A stretch of DNA of 64,000 bases from Puteibacter caeruleilacunae (lineage in GTDB: Bacteria; Bacteroidota; Bacteroidia; Bacteroidales; Prolixibacteraceae): assembly GCA_005217565.1 (NCBI GenBank), contig SJCO01000006.1:415147-479146 (forward strand). Reading direction: 5' to 3'. Under the pieces are notes generated by a model that worked only from the letters and a program-made list of their open reading frames with translations, had not been told where the DNA came from and did not search any database. The translations under genes and the position numbers were made by a program. Below are positions 1 through 9,293 of this stretch, piece after piece (position 1 is the stretch's first letter; each line of letters opens with the position of its first letter).

Positions 1-1006
1 TAAATGAATTGAGGATGGCAAAGATAAAGTTAGTTGGTAATGCCCATAGGATATTCCAGTTAGGACGCATTGCCGGATGTTCAGAATAAAGAATAAACCA
101 AAAAACAATGATTCCGATAAATCCGGTAATACCATAGATTATATTGTCGAGTCGTGGGGATGTTGATTTTGCTTTTAACTGTTTTAGGGATAATGCCAGT
201 ATGATTAAAAGTATAACTCCAAATATCGTGACGGGGTGAAGCAACCAACTGCGCTCTTTTTCGGGTGATGCAAGGAATAGTGTTTTGGTATCAGAGGCCA
301 GTTTTCTGGAGTTGTTCCCCTTGATTATACTAGCTTCGGAGAATTGCTCCAGCATATAATCGGGAAGGAACATTTCGGCATAAGCTCCAGCGATAGTATC
401 GGCAGGCGCTCCTACTACAAGGTCAATTCCTAAATCTACCCAGGCAAATTTCCCTTGATAATCATCAATTAATTGGCGAAATGTTTTATTGTGCTTGCTC
501 TCTGTTCGAAATGCAATTGTGCCATCAACATTATTTTTCACGATGTCGCGTACTCGTGTGGCACAATTATCAAAAAAGAAGTTGTAGCGATAAACTCTGT
601 TCTCTGGTTTTGCATTCTCCTGTAAGGCATTAAAAAGTTGCTGTCTCTCGTGCATTGTTAGATTAAGATCTTGTTCAAATACACTTCTGTTGTCTACTTC
701 ATAGCCTGCAAGAAATCGCTTGAATGAATAACCTGCCAACATGTAGTCGGTTTCTCCTTTTGAAAATTTGTATATGAAGTTATTTGAATCGAATGAAAAT
801 ATGCCATAATTAAAAACATGGTCTATGCCTAGCGCTGGATCTTTGATTCTAAGTGCTGAATGTCCGTAAAATGCATGAATCTGACTTCCTGGTCCACATG
901 TAAGTAAACTTATTTTTGCATTAGGAGTTAGATTTATCGCTCCAAAAGTATTTGTTATGAATAGAAATGCTGAGAGGAAACTTAGTATTCGTAATTTGAG
1001 ATTCAT
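1..1006 (-). CDS. lnb: Lnb-type lipoprotein N-acyltransferase (DUF4105), C-terminus cut off
   Basis: Open reading frame starting at the ATG at 1004-1006 and running off the left edge, so the C-terminus is missing. A signal-like hydrophobic N-terminus (about residues 5-22) is followed by a periplasmic domain with the motif FYGHSALRIKDP (His49) and later FFFDNCATRVRD (Cys148), and then at least two membrane segments after about residue 255. This is the layout of the DUF4105 family. That family includes Lnb, reported to N-acylate lipoproteins in Bacteroides, which lack the usual Lnt. The Cys/His pair is the expected papain-like active site. I infer a periplasm-facing enzyme that acylates the lipoprotein N-terminal cysteine. 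It stands alone, divergent from DUF2851. The family call is strong; identity of function with characterised Lnb is likely but untested. Confidence 0.8.
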   Translation of the reverse strand, partial: MNLKLRILSFLSAFLFITNTFGAINLTPNAKISLLTCGPGSQIHAFYGHSALRIKDPALGIDHVFNYGIFSFDSNNFIYKFSKGETDYMLAGYSFKRFLAGYEVDNRSVFEQDLNLTMHERQQLFNALQENAKPENRVYRYNFFFDNCATRVRDIVKNNVDGTIAFRTESKHNKTFRQLIDDYQGKFAWVDLGIDLVVGAPADTIAGAYAEMFLPDYMLEQFSEASIIKGNNSRKLASDTKTLFLASPEKERSWLLHPVTIFGVILLIILALSLKQLKAKSTSPRLDNIIYGITGFIGIIVFWFILYSEHPAMRPNWNILWALPTNFIFAILNSF

Positions 1007-1501
1007 TGCTAATGTATTTAAGATTCTCCATTGTGTTCTTTGTCTGTGAAGCATTTAAATGTGCTCATTTCTAAAGATTTTGAAAGAGGATCAGATTATC
1101 ATGCGATAAAAGTACAAAAAGCTTTGGATATAGAGTGAAGGGAAAGTTGTGATCATTACTTTTTAGGATGTTAAGAGATGTAATACATCAGTGTCATCTT
1201 TTAATGACTTCATTATCTCCCTGTTGTTCTCCCTTCTACTGGACTCTTACGGCACTCTTACTGGACACCTACGGCATATAGTAGTAAAAGTCCTGTATTT
1301 GTGGTGTATTTGTAGTGTAATGTAGTAAGATTTGAGGGGAGGAGAGTAATACTTAAGGGTGAAAACATGTGGTGTGAAATTGAAAAAGATATTATCAATG
1401 CGGTTCTGCTAAATTAGCTAAATTTTCATGATTGAAGAAGTTTTACATGGGATTATCATTTTCAAATTTGTATATTTATTAGACCAAAAAACCTGCAAGC
1501 C
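1007..1501. other. Divergent intergenic region, 495 bp, no gene seen
   Basis: Lies between the divergent Lnb-like gene and the DUF2851 gene and must carry both promoters. No convincing ORF or RNA gene was seen. Near 1461-1478 are AT-rich stretches (AAATTTG, TATATTTA) resembling the -7 element of the DUF2851 promoter, but no clean consensus can be fixed. The middle holds a short tandem repeat at 1237-1276, richer in G+C than its surroundings. Confidence 0.5.
1237..1276. repeat. Two-copy tandem repeat, 22-bp period
   Basis: Units at 1237-1254 (tactggactcttacggca) and 1259-1276 (tactggacacctacggca) differ at two of 18 positions and are separated by ctct. The patch is less AT-rich than the flanking intergenic DNA. 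No function is visible; it could be the remnant of an interspersed repeat. Confidence 0.6.
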
Positions 1502-2779
1502 ATGAAGGAGGAATTTGTTCAATTTGTTTGGAAACACGGGATGTTTTCAGCAGTAAATTTAAAAACCTGCGAAGGACAAAAAATAGAAATAATAGACAGG
1601 GGGATTCTGAATAGAGATGAGGGACCTGATTTTTTTAATGCTCGTATTAAGCTTGACGAAACGGTATGGGCCGGGAATGTTGAAATTCATAAACGAGCAT
1701 CGGATTGGAAACGTCATCATCATGATGAAAATCGACTCTACGACAATGTTATTTTACACGTGGTACTAGAGTGTGATACCCCGATTACTACTGCTACAGG
1801 GGAATTGTTGCCTTGTTTTGAGCTTCAAATTGACGAGCGTTTGCAGGATGAGTATGAGAAACTTCAAAAAAGTAATGGGTGGATTGCCTGCGAACAATAT
1901 TTTCATAAACAGGATCCTTTTTTGTTAAAGATATGGCAGCACAGTCTGATCGTTGAGCGATTGGAAATGAAGATCAATTATATCAATAAGATTTATAACC
2001 AGACGAATAGCGATTGGAATGAAACTTTCTATAGATTATTAGCTCGCAATTTTGGATTTAAAGTAAATAGTGATCCGTTTGAAATGCTTGCACGATCAGT
2101 CCCATTAAATATTTTAATGAAACATCGTGATAGTCTTTTTCAGATAGAAGCTCTTCTTTTCGGACAGTCAGGGATGCTGAATAATGCGTTGTTAGGAGAT
2201 GATTATTTTCTTAAGCTGAGAGATGAATACTCTTTTTTGTATAAGAAATATGGATTAAAAGCTATTGAATCTCACCAGTGGAAATTCCTTAGATTACGTC
2301 CGGTAAACTTCCCAACAATAAGAATTGCACAGTTTGCGGCGTTAATTTGTTGTTCGCATGCAATATTTTCCTATCTTCAGGATGCAAAGTCATTGAAGGA
2401 AATTATTGAATTGTTTAATGTGGAGGCATCGAAATATTGGGATGATCATTACAATTTCAATCAGCCTTCGGTGAGAAAAGTAAAGCGTTTGGGATTAACA
2501 GCGATCCGGAATTTGGTGATTAACACGGTGGTGCCGATACTGTTTGCATATGGTAGCTGGAAAGAAGATCAGCAAATGAAGGATCTCGCATTGGATTATT
2601 TGTGCCAGGTTCCTGCAGAAGATAACCATATAATTAAGGGATGGCAGGCGTTGGGTGTTGAGGTTAATACTGCATTGGAGTCTCAAGCGTTGATTCAATT
2701 GAAAAGAAATTATTGTGAAAAGAAAAACTGTCTGAATTGTCAGGTAGGGAAAAAAGTGTTGGATGGCGTACAATTATAA
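1502..2779 (+). CDS. DUF2851 family protein
   Basis: A 425-residue protein with no signal peptide, matching the length and layout of the Bacteroidota DUF2851 family. The N-terminal third holds the recognisable block with EGPDFFNARIKLD and WAGNVEIHKRASDW (about residues 40-67). The C-terminus has a small Cys cluster (CEKKNCLNC, near residue 410), which could bind a metal. Function is unknown; the fold has been loosely compared with nucleases, but nothing here proves catalysis. Its last 17 bp overlap the start of the K+ channel gene in another frame, so the two are probably co-transcribed and translationally coupled. Confidence 0.8.
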   Translation: MKEEFVQFVWKHGMFSAVNLKTCEGQKIEIIDRGILNRDEGPDFFNARIKLDETVWAGNVEIHKRASDWKRHHHDENRLYDNVILHVVLECDTPITTATGELLPCFELQIDERLQDEYEKLQKSNGWIACEQYFHKQDPFLLKIWQHSLIVERLEMKINYINKIYNQTNSDWNETFYRLLARNFGFKVNSDPFEMLARSVPLNILMKHRDSLFQIEALLFGQSGMLNNALLGDDYFLKLRDEYSFLYKKYGLKAIESHQWKFLRLRPVNFPTIRIAQFAALICCSHAIFSYLQDAKSLKEIIELFNVEASKYWDDHYNFNQPSVRKVKRLGLTAIRNLVINTVVPILFAYGSWKEDQQMKDLALDYLCQVPAEDNHIIKGWQALGVEVNTALESQALIQLKRNYCEKKNCLNCQVGKKVLDGVQL

Positions 2780-3791
2780 GGCTATATCATCGAGAACCAT
2801 TCGTATGGGTGTGTTTTTGCTAACATTAATGTTGGTGATAGGAACCGTAGGGTATATAGTGATTGAGGATTTTCCTTTAATCGATGCCATTTTTATGACC
2901 ATTATAACAGTTTCAACGGTTGGTTTTGGAGAAGTACAACCGTTGTCTGATGCGGGAAAGCTTTTTACCTCAGGACTCATATTCTTTAGTCTGGGAACTT
3001 TAGCATATGTTGGTTCAACCCTGGCAAGTTTTGTTTTGGACGGAGAGTTTATGCATTATTTAAAAACTGTTCGGGTGTATAAAAAAGTAGACAAATTGGA
3101 GGATCACATTATTGTTTGTGGATTTGGTCGTAACGGCGAGCAGGTTTGCAATGAATTGATCGATCATGGGATCGAATTCGTAATTATAGAGAAACGAGCC
3201 AATGTAATTGAGCGTATTCGACAGCGGCCTGAATTGTTGTATATTAACGGAGATGCTACTCACGAGGATGTGTTGGAGCAGGCAAGGGTACATCATGCAA
3301 GGGCTTTAATTGCAACAACACCTAATGATGCCGATAATGTGTTTGTGGTGTTAACTGCGCGTAGCTTGAATCCCAATTTGCGGATTATTAGTCGTGCTTC
3401 GGAAATAAATTCCGATGTGAAATTAAAGCGTGCGGGAGCTACCAATGTGATTATGCCGGAACGTATTGGCGGGCAACGTATGGCTACCCTGGTTACACAG
3501 CCTGATGTGGTGGAGTTTGTAGAGCATCTTTTACTGGCCGAATCAAAGGATGTGAGTTTGGAAGAAATTGCCTGTAAGAATATGGCCGAAGGATTCGTCG
3601 ACAGGCCTTTGGGAAATATAAAGAAACTAAATAATTCGGGAGCAAGTATCATTGGTCTGAAAAACAAAGAGGGTGGATATATTGTGAATCCTCCAAAGGA
3701 TCATGTTGTTAACCGAAAAGATCAAATATTTTTGCTCGGATCGGCCGAGCAAATAAAAGTATTTAGGGAGTTGTTTGAGGAAAGATATTAG
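2763..3791 (+). CDS. Potassium channel with TrkA-N (RCK) domain
   Basis: 342 residues: first membrane helix (about 14-34), a pore loop with the selectivity filter TVGFGE (residues 52-57), and a second helix (about 68-92). These are followed by a cytoplasmic RCK module. The TrkA-N Rossmann motif is CGFGRNGEQV near residue 118, and a TrkA-C-like domain occupies about 255-342. This is the two-TM MthK/Kch-type ligand-gated K+ channel architecture. NAD(H) or nucleotide binding to the Rossmann fold is expected. The start codon lies inside the end of the DUF2851 gene (17-bp overlap). Confidence 0.88.
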   Translation: MAYNYKAISSRTIRMGVFLLTLMLVIGTVGYIVIEDFPLIDAIFMTIITVSTVGFGEVQPLSDAGKLFTSGLIFFSLGTLAYVGSTLASFVLDGEFMHYLKTVRVYKKVDKLEDHIIVCGFGRNGEQVCNELIDHGIEFVIIEKRANVIERIRQRPELLYINGDATHEDVLEQARVHHARALIATTPNDADNVFVVLTARSLNPNLRIISRASEINSDVKLKRAGATNVIMPERIGGQRMATLVTQPDVVEFVEHLLLAESKDVSLEEIACKNMAEGFVDRPLGNIKKLNNSGASIIGLKNKEGGYIVNPPKDHVVNRKDQIFLLGSAEQIKVFRELFEERY

Positions 3792-3860
3792 TGGCATGTA
3801 AGTGCTAGTTGCATTCTGAAAATCAATGATTCAGCGGATCAAAAAAGTAGAATAAAACTT

Positions 3861-3888
3861 TTTGAATCAAGAATTTTCATTACTTTTG
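3861..3888 (+). promoter_or_regulatory. Bacteroidota-type promoter of rpsO
   Basis: TTTG at 3861-3864, 16 bp, then TACTTTTG at 3881-3888, matching the TTTG/TAnnTTTG pattern of the Bacteroidota primary sigma factor. It predicts a leader of about 85 nt before rpsO. Confidence 0.7.
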
Positions 3889-3977
3889 CCACGATTTTCT
3901 TTAATTAATTTCAAACTGTTGTTATTGACAGCGATGCTGCAGGTTGAAAATTGTATCACAAATAAAAGTTTAATATT

Positions 3978-4247
3978 ATGTATTTGACATCAGAAACTAA
4001 GAAAGAGATTTTTGCTAAGCATGGTAAATCAGATGTTGACACTGGTTCAGCAGAAGGACAAATTGCTTTATTTTCTTACCGTATTGCTCACTTGACTGAG
4101 CACTTGAAAAAGAATAGAAAAGATTATTCTACTCAGCGTGCATTGATCAAATTAGTAGGTAAGCGTAGAAGTCTTCTTGATTATTTGAAAAGAAAAGATA
4201 TTAATCGCTACCGTGCGATTGTAAAAGAATTAGGATTACGTCGATAG
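3978..4247 (+). CDS. rpsO: 30S ribosomal protein S15
   Basis: 89 residues, the standard S15 length. The conserved blocks are visible: GSAEGQIALFSYRIAHLTEHL in the middle and the rRNA-binding region VGKRRSLLDYLKRKD near residues 60-75. S15 binds 16S rRNA helices 20-22 as an early central-domain assembly protein. It has its own promoter and is followed by a strong terminator. pnp comes next, the same rpsO-pnp neighbourhood as in many bacteria, where S15 often autoregulates through its leader; I did not recognise such a structure here. Confidence 0.97.
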   Translation: MYLTSETKKEIFAKHGKSDVDTGSAEGQIALFSYRIAHLTEHLKKNRKDYSTQRALIKLVGKRRSLLDYLKRKDINRYRAIVKELGLRR

Positions 4248-4256
4248 TCCTATATG

Positions 4257-4285
4257 AAAAAAGGCAATTACAGATTGCCTTTTTT
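4257..4285 (+). terminator. Rho-independent terminator after rpsO
   Basis: Inverted repeat AAAAAAGGCAAT / ATTGCCTTTTTT (arms 4257-4268 and 4274-4285, 5-nt loop). The A-run and T-run flanks let it work in both directions. It partly insulates rpsO from pnp. Confidence 0.85.
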
Positions 4286-4341
4286 CTCTTTTTCACAAAA
4301 AGCTCCACCCATTTATTTAATCTAAAATTTTAACAGAAGAT

Positions 4342-6552
4342 ATGATAAAAGGAACTTTCAAAACGATTGATCTTGGCGATGGCAGAAACATCACTATTGA
4401 GACAGGACGTTTGGCTAAGCAAGCTGATGGATCAGTTGTTGTACGAATGGGTGATACAATGTTGTTAGCAACTGTTGTGTCGGCAAAAGATGCTAAAGAA
4501 GACGTTGATTTCATGCCCTTGTCTGTTGATTACAGAGAAAAATTTTCGGCAGCCGGTAGATTTCCTGGAGGCTTTCTAAAAAGAGAAGGTCGCCCATCAG
4601 ACGAAGAAATTCTTGTGGCTCGACTTGTTGACAGAGCATTGCGTCCGTTGTTCCCAGAGGATTATCACGCAGAAACTGTAGTAATGGTTTCGTTGATTTC
4701 TTTGGATCCAGAGGTTATGCCAGATGCTTTGGCTGGGTTAGCAGCTTCAGCTGCAATTGCCGTATCGGATATTCCATTTGAATGTCCTATCTCAGAAGTA
4801 CGTGTTGGTCGTGTTAATGGCGAGTTCGTTATCAACCCAACTACTTCTCAAATGGCAGAAGCAGACATGGACATTGTTGTTGGAGCTTCAGCTGATAACA
4901 TCATGATGGTAGAAGGTGAGATGGATGAAGTATCAGAAGAGGAGATGCTTGAGGCCATTAAAGTAGCTCACGATGCTATTCGCGTTCAATGTACAGCTCA
5001 GGAAGAGTTGATCGCAGAGTTGGGAATAGTAAAGCGTGAATACTGTCATGAGGACAATGATGAAGAGTTAAAAGATCTTGTTTGGAAACAAACTTACGAT
5101 AAGTGTTACGCTGTAGCAAAACAGCAGCTTACAAATAAGCAGGAGCGTATTGATGCTTTCGCTGCAATTAAGGAAGAGTTTGTAGAGCAGTATTCTGAAG
5201 GTAAAGAAGAGGAAGAAATTAAAGGAAACCTTATTGGAAGATACTTCCATGATGTTGAGAAAGAAGCGATGCGTCGTATGATTCTTGACGAAGGAATTCG
5301 ACTTGATGGTCGTTCTACTACTCAGATTCGTCCTATTTGGGGTGAAATTGATTATCTTCCTGGATCACATGGTTCAGCAGTATTTACTCGTGGTGAGACT
5401 CAGTCGTTGACAAGTGTTACCTTAGGAACTAAGATGGATGAGAAGATCATCGATAATGTGACTATGCAGGGTAAAGAGCGTTTCCTATTGCACTATAATT
5501 TCCCTCCATTCTGTGTTGGAGAGGCAAGAACACCAAGAGGATTGAGTCGCCGTGAGATTGGTCATGGTAACCTTGCACATCGTGCATTGAAAGGAATGAT
5601 CCCAGAGGATTGTCCTTATATTGTGCGTGTTGTTTCAGATATTCTTGAATCGAATGGTTCATCATCAATGGCTACTGTTTGTGCAGGAACTATGGCGATG
5701 ATGGATGCCGGTGTACCTTTGAAGATGCCTGTAACAGGTATTGCAATGGGATTGATCACCGACAAAGATGGTGGTAAGTATGCTGTTTTATCTGATATTC
5801 TAGGTGATGAGGATCACTTGGGTGATATGGACTTTAAAGTAACAGGTACTACTCGTGGTATTACTGCTACTCAGATGGATATCAAAGTTGATGGATTGTC
5901 TTATGAGGTATTGACTCAGGCATTGAACCAAGCTAAAGATGGCCGTTTGCACATCATGGAAAAAGTGATGGAAGTTATCGATGCTCCAAGAGAAGAGTTG
6001 AAACCTAACGTACCTCGTATCCATAAGATGACTGTATCGAAAGATATGATTGGACCAATCATTGGCCCTGGAGGTAAGATTATTCAGCAGATTCAGGAAG
6101 ACACTGGTGCAACTATTGCGATAGAAGAAGTTGATAATGTTGGTGTTGTTGAGATTTCTAGCTCTAATAAAGAAGCGTTAGAAGCAGCTTTAGCACGTAT
6201 CAATGCAATTGTCGCAGTTCCTGAGGTTGGTGAGGTATACAAAGGTAAAGTGAAGTCGATTGTGGCTTTTGGTGCTTTTGTTGAGATTTTACCAGGAAAA
6301 GATGGATTGTTACACATCTCAGAAATTGACTGGAAGCGTTTAGAGACTGTTGATCAAGCGCTGAAAGAAGGTGATGAGATTGAGGTTAAATTGATTGAAG
6401 TTGATGCTAAGAGTGGTAAGTTGAAATTATCGCGAAAAGTATTGCTTCCTAAGCCAGAAGGTTATAAAGGTGGAAGTGATCGTCCTCGTAGAGATCGTCG
6501 TGATGGCGGAGATCGTGAGAGAAGACGTCCACATAGAAGAGACAATAACTAG
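4342..6552 (+). CDS. pnp: Polynucleotide phosphorylase
   Basis: 736 residues with the full family layout: first RNase PH domain (about 1-145), alpha-helical linker (about 150-315), and second, catalytic RNase PH domain (about 320-550) with the [14 protein letters not shown] phosphate-binding block and the [16 protein letters not shown] acidic active-site region. A KH domain follows ([12 protein letters not shown], near 575) and then an S1 domain ([27 protein letters not shown], near 635). The last 30 residues are a basic Arg/Asp-rich tail that could bind RNA. It is a 3'-5' phosphorolytic exoribonuclease and mRNA-decay enzyme, probably trimeric. A terminator lies 10 bp downstream. Confidence 0.97.
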   Translation: MIKGTFKTIDLGDGRNITIETGRLAKQADGSVVVRMGDTMLLATVVSAKDAKEDVDFMPLSVDYREKFSAAGRFPGGFLKREGRPSDEEILVARLVDRALRPLFPEDYHAETVVMVSLISLDPEVMPDALAGLAASAAIAVSDIPFECPISEVRVGRVNGEFVINPTTSQMAEADMDIVVGASADNIMMVEGEMDEVSEEEMLEAIKVAHDAIRVQCTAQEELIAELGIVKREYCHEDNDEELKDLVWKQTYDKCYAVAKQQLTNKQERIDAFAAIKEEFVEQYSEGKEEEEIKGNLIGRYFHDVEKEAMRRMILDEGIRLDGRSTTQIRPIWGEIDYLPGSHGSAVFTRGETQSLTSVTLGTKMDEKIIDNVTMQGKERFLLHYNFPPFCVGEARTPRGLSRREIGHGNLAHRALKGMIPEDCPYIVRVVSDILESNGSSSMATVCAGTMAMMDAGVPLKMPVTGIAMGLITDKDGGKYAVLSDILGDEDHLGDMDFKVTGTTRGITATQMDIKVDGLSYEVLTQALNQAKDGRLHIMEKVMEVIDAPREELKPNVPRIHKMTVSKDMIGPIIGPGGKIIQQIQEDTGATIAIEEVDNVGVVEISSSNKEALEAALARINAIVAVPEVGEVYKGKVKSIVAFGAFVEILPGKDGLLHISEIDWKRLETVDQALKEGDEIEVKLIEVDAKSGKLKLSRKVLLPKPEGYKGGSDRPRRDRRDGGDRERRRPHRRDNN

Positions 6553-6562
6553 TCGATATAAT

Positions 6563-6597
6563 AAAGCGGGCAGCCTGAGGGTTAGCCCGCTTTTTCT
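6563..6597 (+). terminator. Rho-independent terminator after pnp
   Basis: AAAGCGGGC (6563-6571) pairs with GCCCGCTTT (6585-6593), followed by a T-run. Confidence 0.88.
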
Positions 6598-6749
6598 TTG
6601 TAATAACCCTGAAGCATAAAGTAAACTCATTTTAAAGTATAACACTTGCCCATAATGTATTTATAACACCATATGTAGTAGAAGAATTTTATAAATTTGG
6701 GAATGATAATCTAATGTCAGACTTAAAATTATAATTGCAGTATACTTGT

Positions 6750-7385
6750 ATGGATATCAATTTTCTGGTCATAGAGGGTAATATTGGTGTTGGAAAAACT
6801 ACGTTAGCCGAAAAAATAAGCAGTGATTACAATGCAAAGCTTATTCTTGAGCGTTTTGCTGATAATCCATTTCTTCCTAAGTTTTATGATGATCCGGAAA
6901 AGTATTCTTTCCCTTTAGAAATGTCGTTTATGGCGGATCGTTACAATCAGCTAAAGAGAGAGTTGACTAATCGTGATCTGTTTTGCACATTTACTGTGGC
7001 TGATTATTATTTCATGAAATCGTTGATCTTTTCTCGTTCCACATTGAACGACGATGAATATGCCTTATATCGTAGATTCTTCGAGATTATATACGACCAA
7101 TTGCCAAAACCCGACCTGTATGTATACTTACATGCCTCCAGTAATATTTTGTTGAAAAACATTGCAGGAAGAGGTCGAGACTATGAAATAAATATCGATT
7201 CAGCATATTTGGAAAAGATCCATAAAAGTTATTTGAACTTCATGAAGCAACAAAAGGATTTTCCAGTTGTAATTATTGATACTCATGGCATAGATTTTGT
7301 TAATAATCGGGCTGACTATAAGCGATTAATAAGTATAATTTTTGAAAATGATTATAAAAATGGGATTAACAACGTTAGAATGTGA
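6750..7385 (+). CDS. Deoxynucleoside kinase
   Basis: From the ATG at 6750 (211 residues) the protein begins MDINFLVIEGNIGVGKTTLAEK, placing the P-loop GNIGVGKT at the usual distance from the N-terminus. An upstream TTG at 6735 is open but less likely. Later motifs are the substrate-site region (ERFADNPFLPKFYDDP, near 35-50), a D/E-R-Y block (FMADRYNQLK) and the lid RGRDYEINI. This is the dNK/dGK/dAK family, which phosphorylates deoxynucleosides for dNTP salvage. Which base it prefers cannot be read from the sequence. A TAAATTTG at 6692-6699 is a possible -7 element. tdk at 37358 is the second salvage kinase in the window. Confidence 0.88.
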   Translation: MDINFLVIEGNIGVGKTTLAEKISSDYNAKLILERFADNPFLPKFYDDPEKYSFPLEMSFMADRYNQLKRELTNRDLFCTFTVADYYFMKSLIFSRSTLNDDEYALYRRFFEIIYDQLPKPDLYVYLHASSNILLKNIAGRGRDYEINIDSAYLEKIHKSYLNFMKQQKDFPVVIIDTHGIDFVNNRADYKRLISIIFENDYKNGINNVRM

Positions 7386-7426
7386 TTAAAAAAAGGAATT
7401 CAGCTTTTTAGTTTTCAAAACATTGT

Positions 7427-7434
7427 TAATTTTG
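7427..7434 (+). promoter_or_regulatory. -7 element (TAATTTTG) of the TPR lipoprotein gene
   Basis: TAATTTTG at 7427-7434, 54 bp before the ATG. No clear TTTG upstream element. Confidence 0.5.
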
Positions 7435-7488
7435 TACGGAAATCCGGAATTTTTAAAAAATTCAAAAAAATCTTAATATCTATCAATC

Positions 7489-9240
7489 ATGAAAAAGTTG
7501 AACTATAAACCTTTAGCTTCTTTGTTTTTCGCCGCATTGCTAATGTCCGGGTGTGCTGGTTTGAAGAAAATGAAAAAGCATGCTGACCAGATTCAGTTTA
7601 AAGTAACTCCTGAAGTTCTTGAAGCGAACGGAGGAGATGTTGACATGGCACTTAGTGCTAAGTTTCCAGAAAGATACTTCCACAAGAAAGTGAAAGTTGT
7701 TGCTACACCAGTATTGAAATATGATGGTGGTGAAAAAGCTTTTGAATCTTTCAGCTTGCAAGGAGAGCGTGTAGAAGACAATAATAAAGTAATTAGTTAC
7801 CTTAACGGTGGTAGTTTCTCATATAACGATGCAGTTGCTTATGCGAACGATATGAGAAAATCAGATTTAGAGCTTCGTATCACTGCTTCAAAAGGATCTA
7901 AAACTTTAGATTTTGATCCAATTAAAATTGGAGACGGTGTTATCGCAACTTCTACTTTAATGGGAAATTGTGCTAAGCCAGTTTTAGGTGTACAACGTGA
8001 GAAGAACACTACTGGAAAGTATGATCCAAATATTGATGTATTCCAAAGAATCGTTCCTGACGAATTCATGGCTGACATCCACTACTTGATCAACAGTTCA
8101 TATGTACGTGGTTCAGAGTTGAAAGGTGAGGATTTGGACGCATTTAAAGCTTACGCTAAAGATGCTTTCGAGGCAGAAAGAAAAGATCTAAAAAATATTG
8201 AAGTTTCAGCATATGCTTCTCCTGACGGTGAGCAAGATTGGAACACTAAGCTTTCAGAAAGACGTGAAGGAACAGCTAGCAAGTATGTTAAGCGTCAAAT
8301 GAAGCGTGAGAAGATTGAAGCTGATTTCAAATCTAAATTTACTCCAGAGGACTGGGAAGGTTTCCAAGAATTGATGAAGCAGTCATCTATTCAAGACAAA
8401 GATCTTATCTTGAGAGTTCTTTCTATGTACTCAGATCCTGAAGTACGTGAGAAAGAAATCAGAAATCTTTCTGCTGCATTTACTCAGTTAGCTGATGATA
8501 TTCTTCCAAAACTTCGTCGTGCTAAGATTACTGCAAGCGTTGACTTGATTGGTAAGACTGATGAGGAAATTGCTGCTTTAGCTGATTCTGATCCTTCAAA
8601 ATTAAATCCAGCTGAATTATTGTATGCTGCTACTTTAACTGAAGACAATACTAAGAAATTAGCTATTTACAACTCTTTCACTAAAGTATATAGTAACGAT
8701 TGGAGAGGTTTCAATAACATGGGATTGATCTACATCAAAACTAAGAAAGTTGCTGATGCGAAAAAAGTATTGGAGCAAGCTGACAAGCTTTCACCTAAGA
8801 ACCCTATCATCTCTAACAACCTTGGAGCTGTTGCTTTGATGCAAGGTGACGTTAAGAAAGCTGAAGCTTTATTCGGTGGTGCTAACGGTGCTGGTGAAAA
8901 CGTAAGCTACAACTTAGGTCTTGTAGAGTTGAAGAAAGGTAACTACGATGCAGCAGTTAAATACTTCGGAAACAATACTTCTTTAAATGTTGCTTTAGCT
9001 AAATTATTAGCTGGTGACAATAACGGTGCATTGAAAGTTATCAATGGCGTTAAGAAAGATTGTCCTAAGATTGACTACGTAAAAGCAGTTATTGGTGCTC
9101 GTACAGCTAAGACAAACTTGATGTTCGACAGCTTGAAAGCAGCTGTTAAGAAAGATGCTAAATTCAAGGCTATGGCAAAAACTGATTTAGAGTTTGCTAA
9201 GTACTTCGAAGATGCTAAATTCAAAGCAATTGTTGACTAA
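7489..9240 (+). CDS. Outer-membrane-type lipoprotein with OmpA-like segment and TPR repeats
   Basis: 583 residues. The N-terminus is a lipoprotein signal (LLMSGC, Cys at about 22). Residues 30-190 form a beta-rich domain I do not recognise. Around residues 235-270 the sequence IEVSAYASPDGEQDWNTKLSERR resembles the peptidoglycan-binding OmpA motif (NxxLSxRRA). The C-terminal third carries several TPR-like helical repeats (for example WRGFNNMGLIYIKTKKVADA and NPIISNNLGAVALMQGDV). Codon use is strongly biased to frequent codons, suggesting high expression. I infer an abundant envelope protein linking the outer membrane to peptidoglycan or to protein complexes. It is a single-gene unit between its own promoter and a strong terminator. 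Confidence 0.75.
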   Translation: MKKLNYKPLASLFFAALLMSGCAGLKKMKKHADQIQFKVTPEVLEANGGDVDMALSAKFPERYFHKKVKVVATPVLKYDGGEKAFESFSLQGERVEDNNKVISYLNGGSFSYNDAVAYANDMRKSDLELRITASKGSKTLDFDPIKIGDGVIATSTLMGNCAKPVLGVQREKNTTGKYDPNIDVFQRIVPDEFMADIHYLINSSYVRGSELKGEDLDAFKAYAKDAFEAERKDLKNIEVSAYASPDGEQDWNTKLSERREGTASKYVKRQMKREKIEADFKSKFTPEDWEGFQELMKQSSIQDKDLILRVLSMYSDPEVREKEIRNLSAAFTQLADDILPKLRRAKITASVDLIGKTDEEIAALADSDPSKLNPAELLYAATLTEDNTKKLAIYNSFTKVYSNDWRGFNNMGLIYIKTKKVADAKKVLEQADKLSPKNPIISNNLGAVALMQGDVKKAEALFGGANGAGENVSYNLGLVELKKGNYDAAVKYFGNNTSLNVALAKLLAGDNNGALKVINGVKKDCPKIDYVKAVIGARTAKTNLMFDSLKAAVKKDAKFKAMAKTDLEFAKYFEDAKFKAIVD

Positions 9241-9261
9241 TTAGAATTAGACATCATATAT

Positions 9262-9293
9262 AAAAAAAAGCGGCTTTTAAGCCGCTTTTTTTT
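9262..9293. terminator. Bidirectional terminator
   Basis: AAAAAAAAGCGGCTT pairs with AAGCCGCTTTTTTTT across a 2-nt gap (9262-9293). It serves the plus-strand lipoprotein gene and the convergent SpoU methyltransferase. Confidence 0.88.

Noticed and set aside
7489..9240. Reading the TPR lipoprotein as PorE of the type IX secretion system
   Set aside because: PorE has TPR, then beta-propeller, CRD and C-terminal OmpA domains; here the OmpA-like part is central and no propeller is seen.
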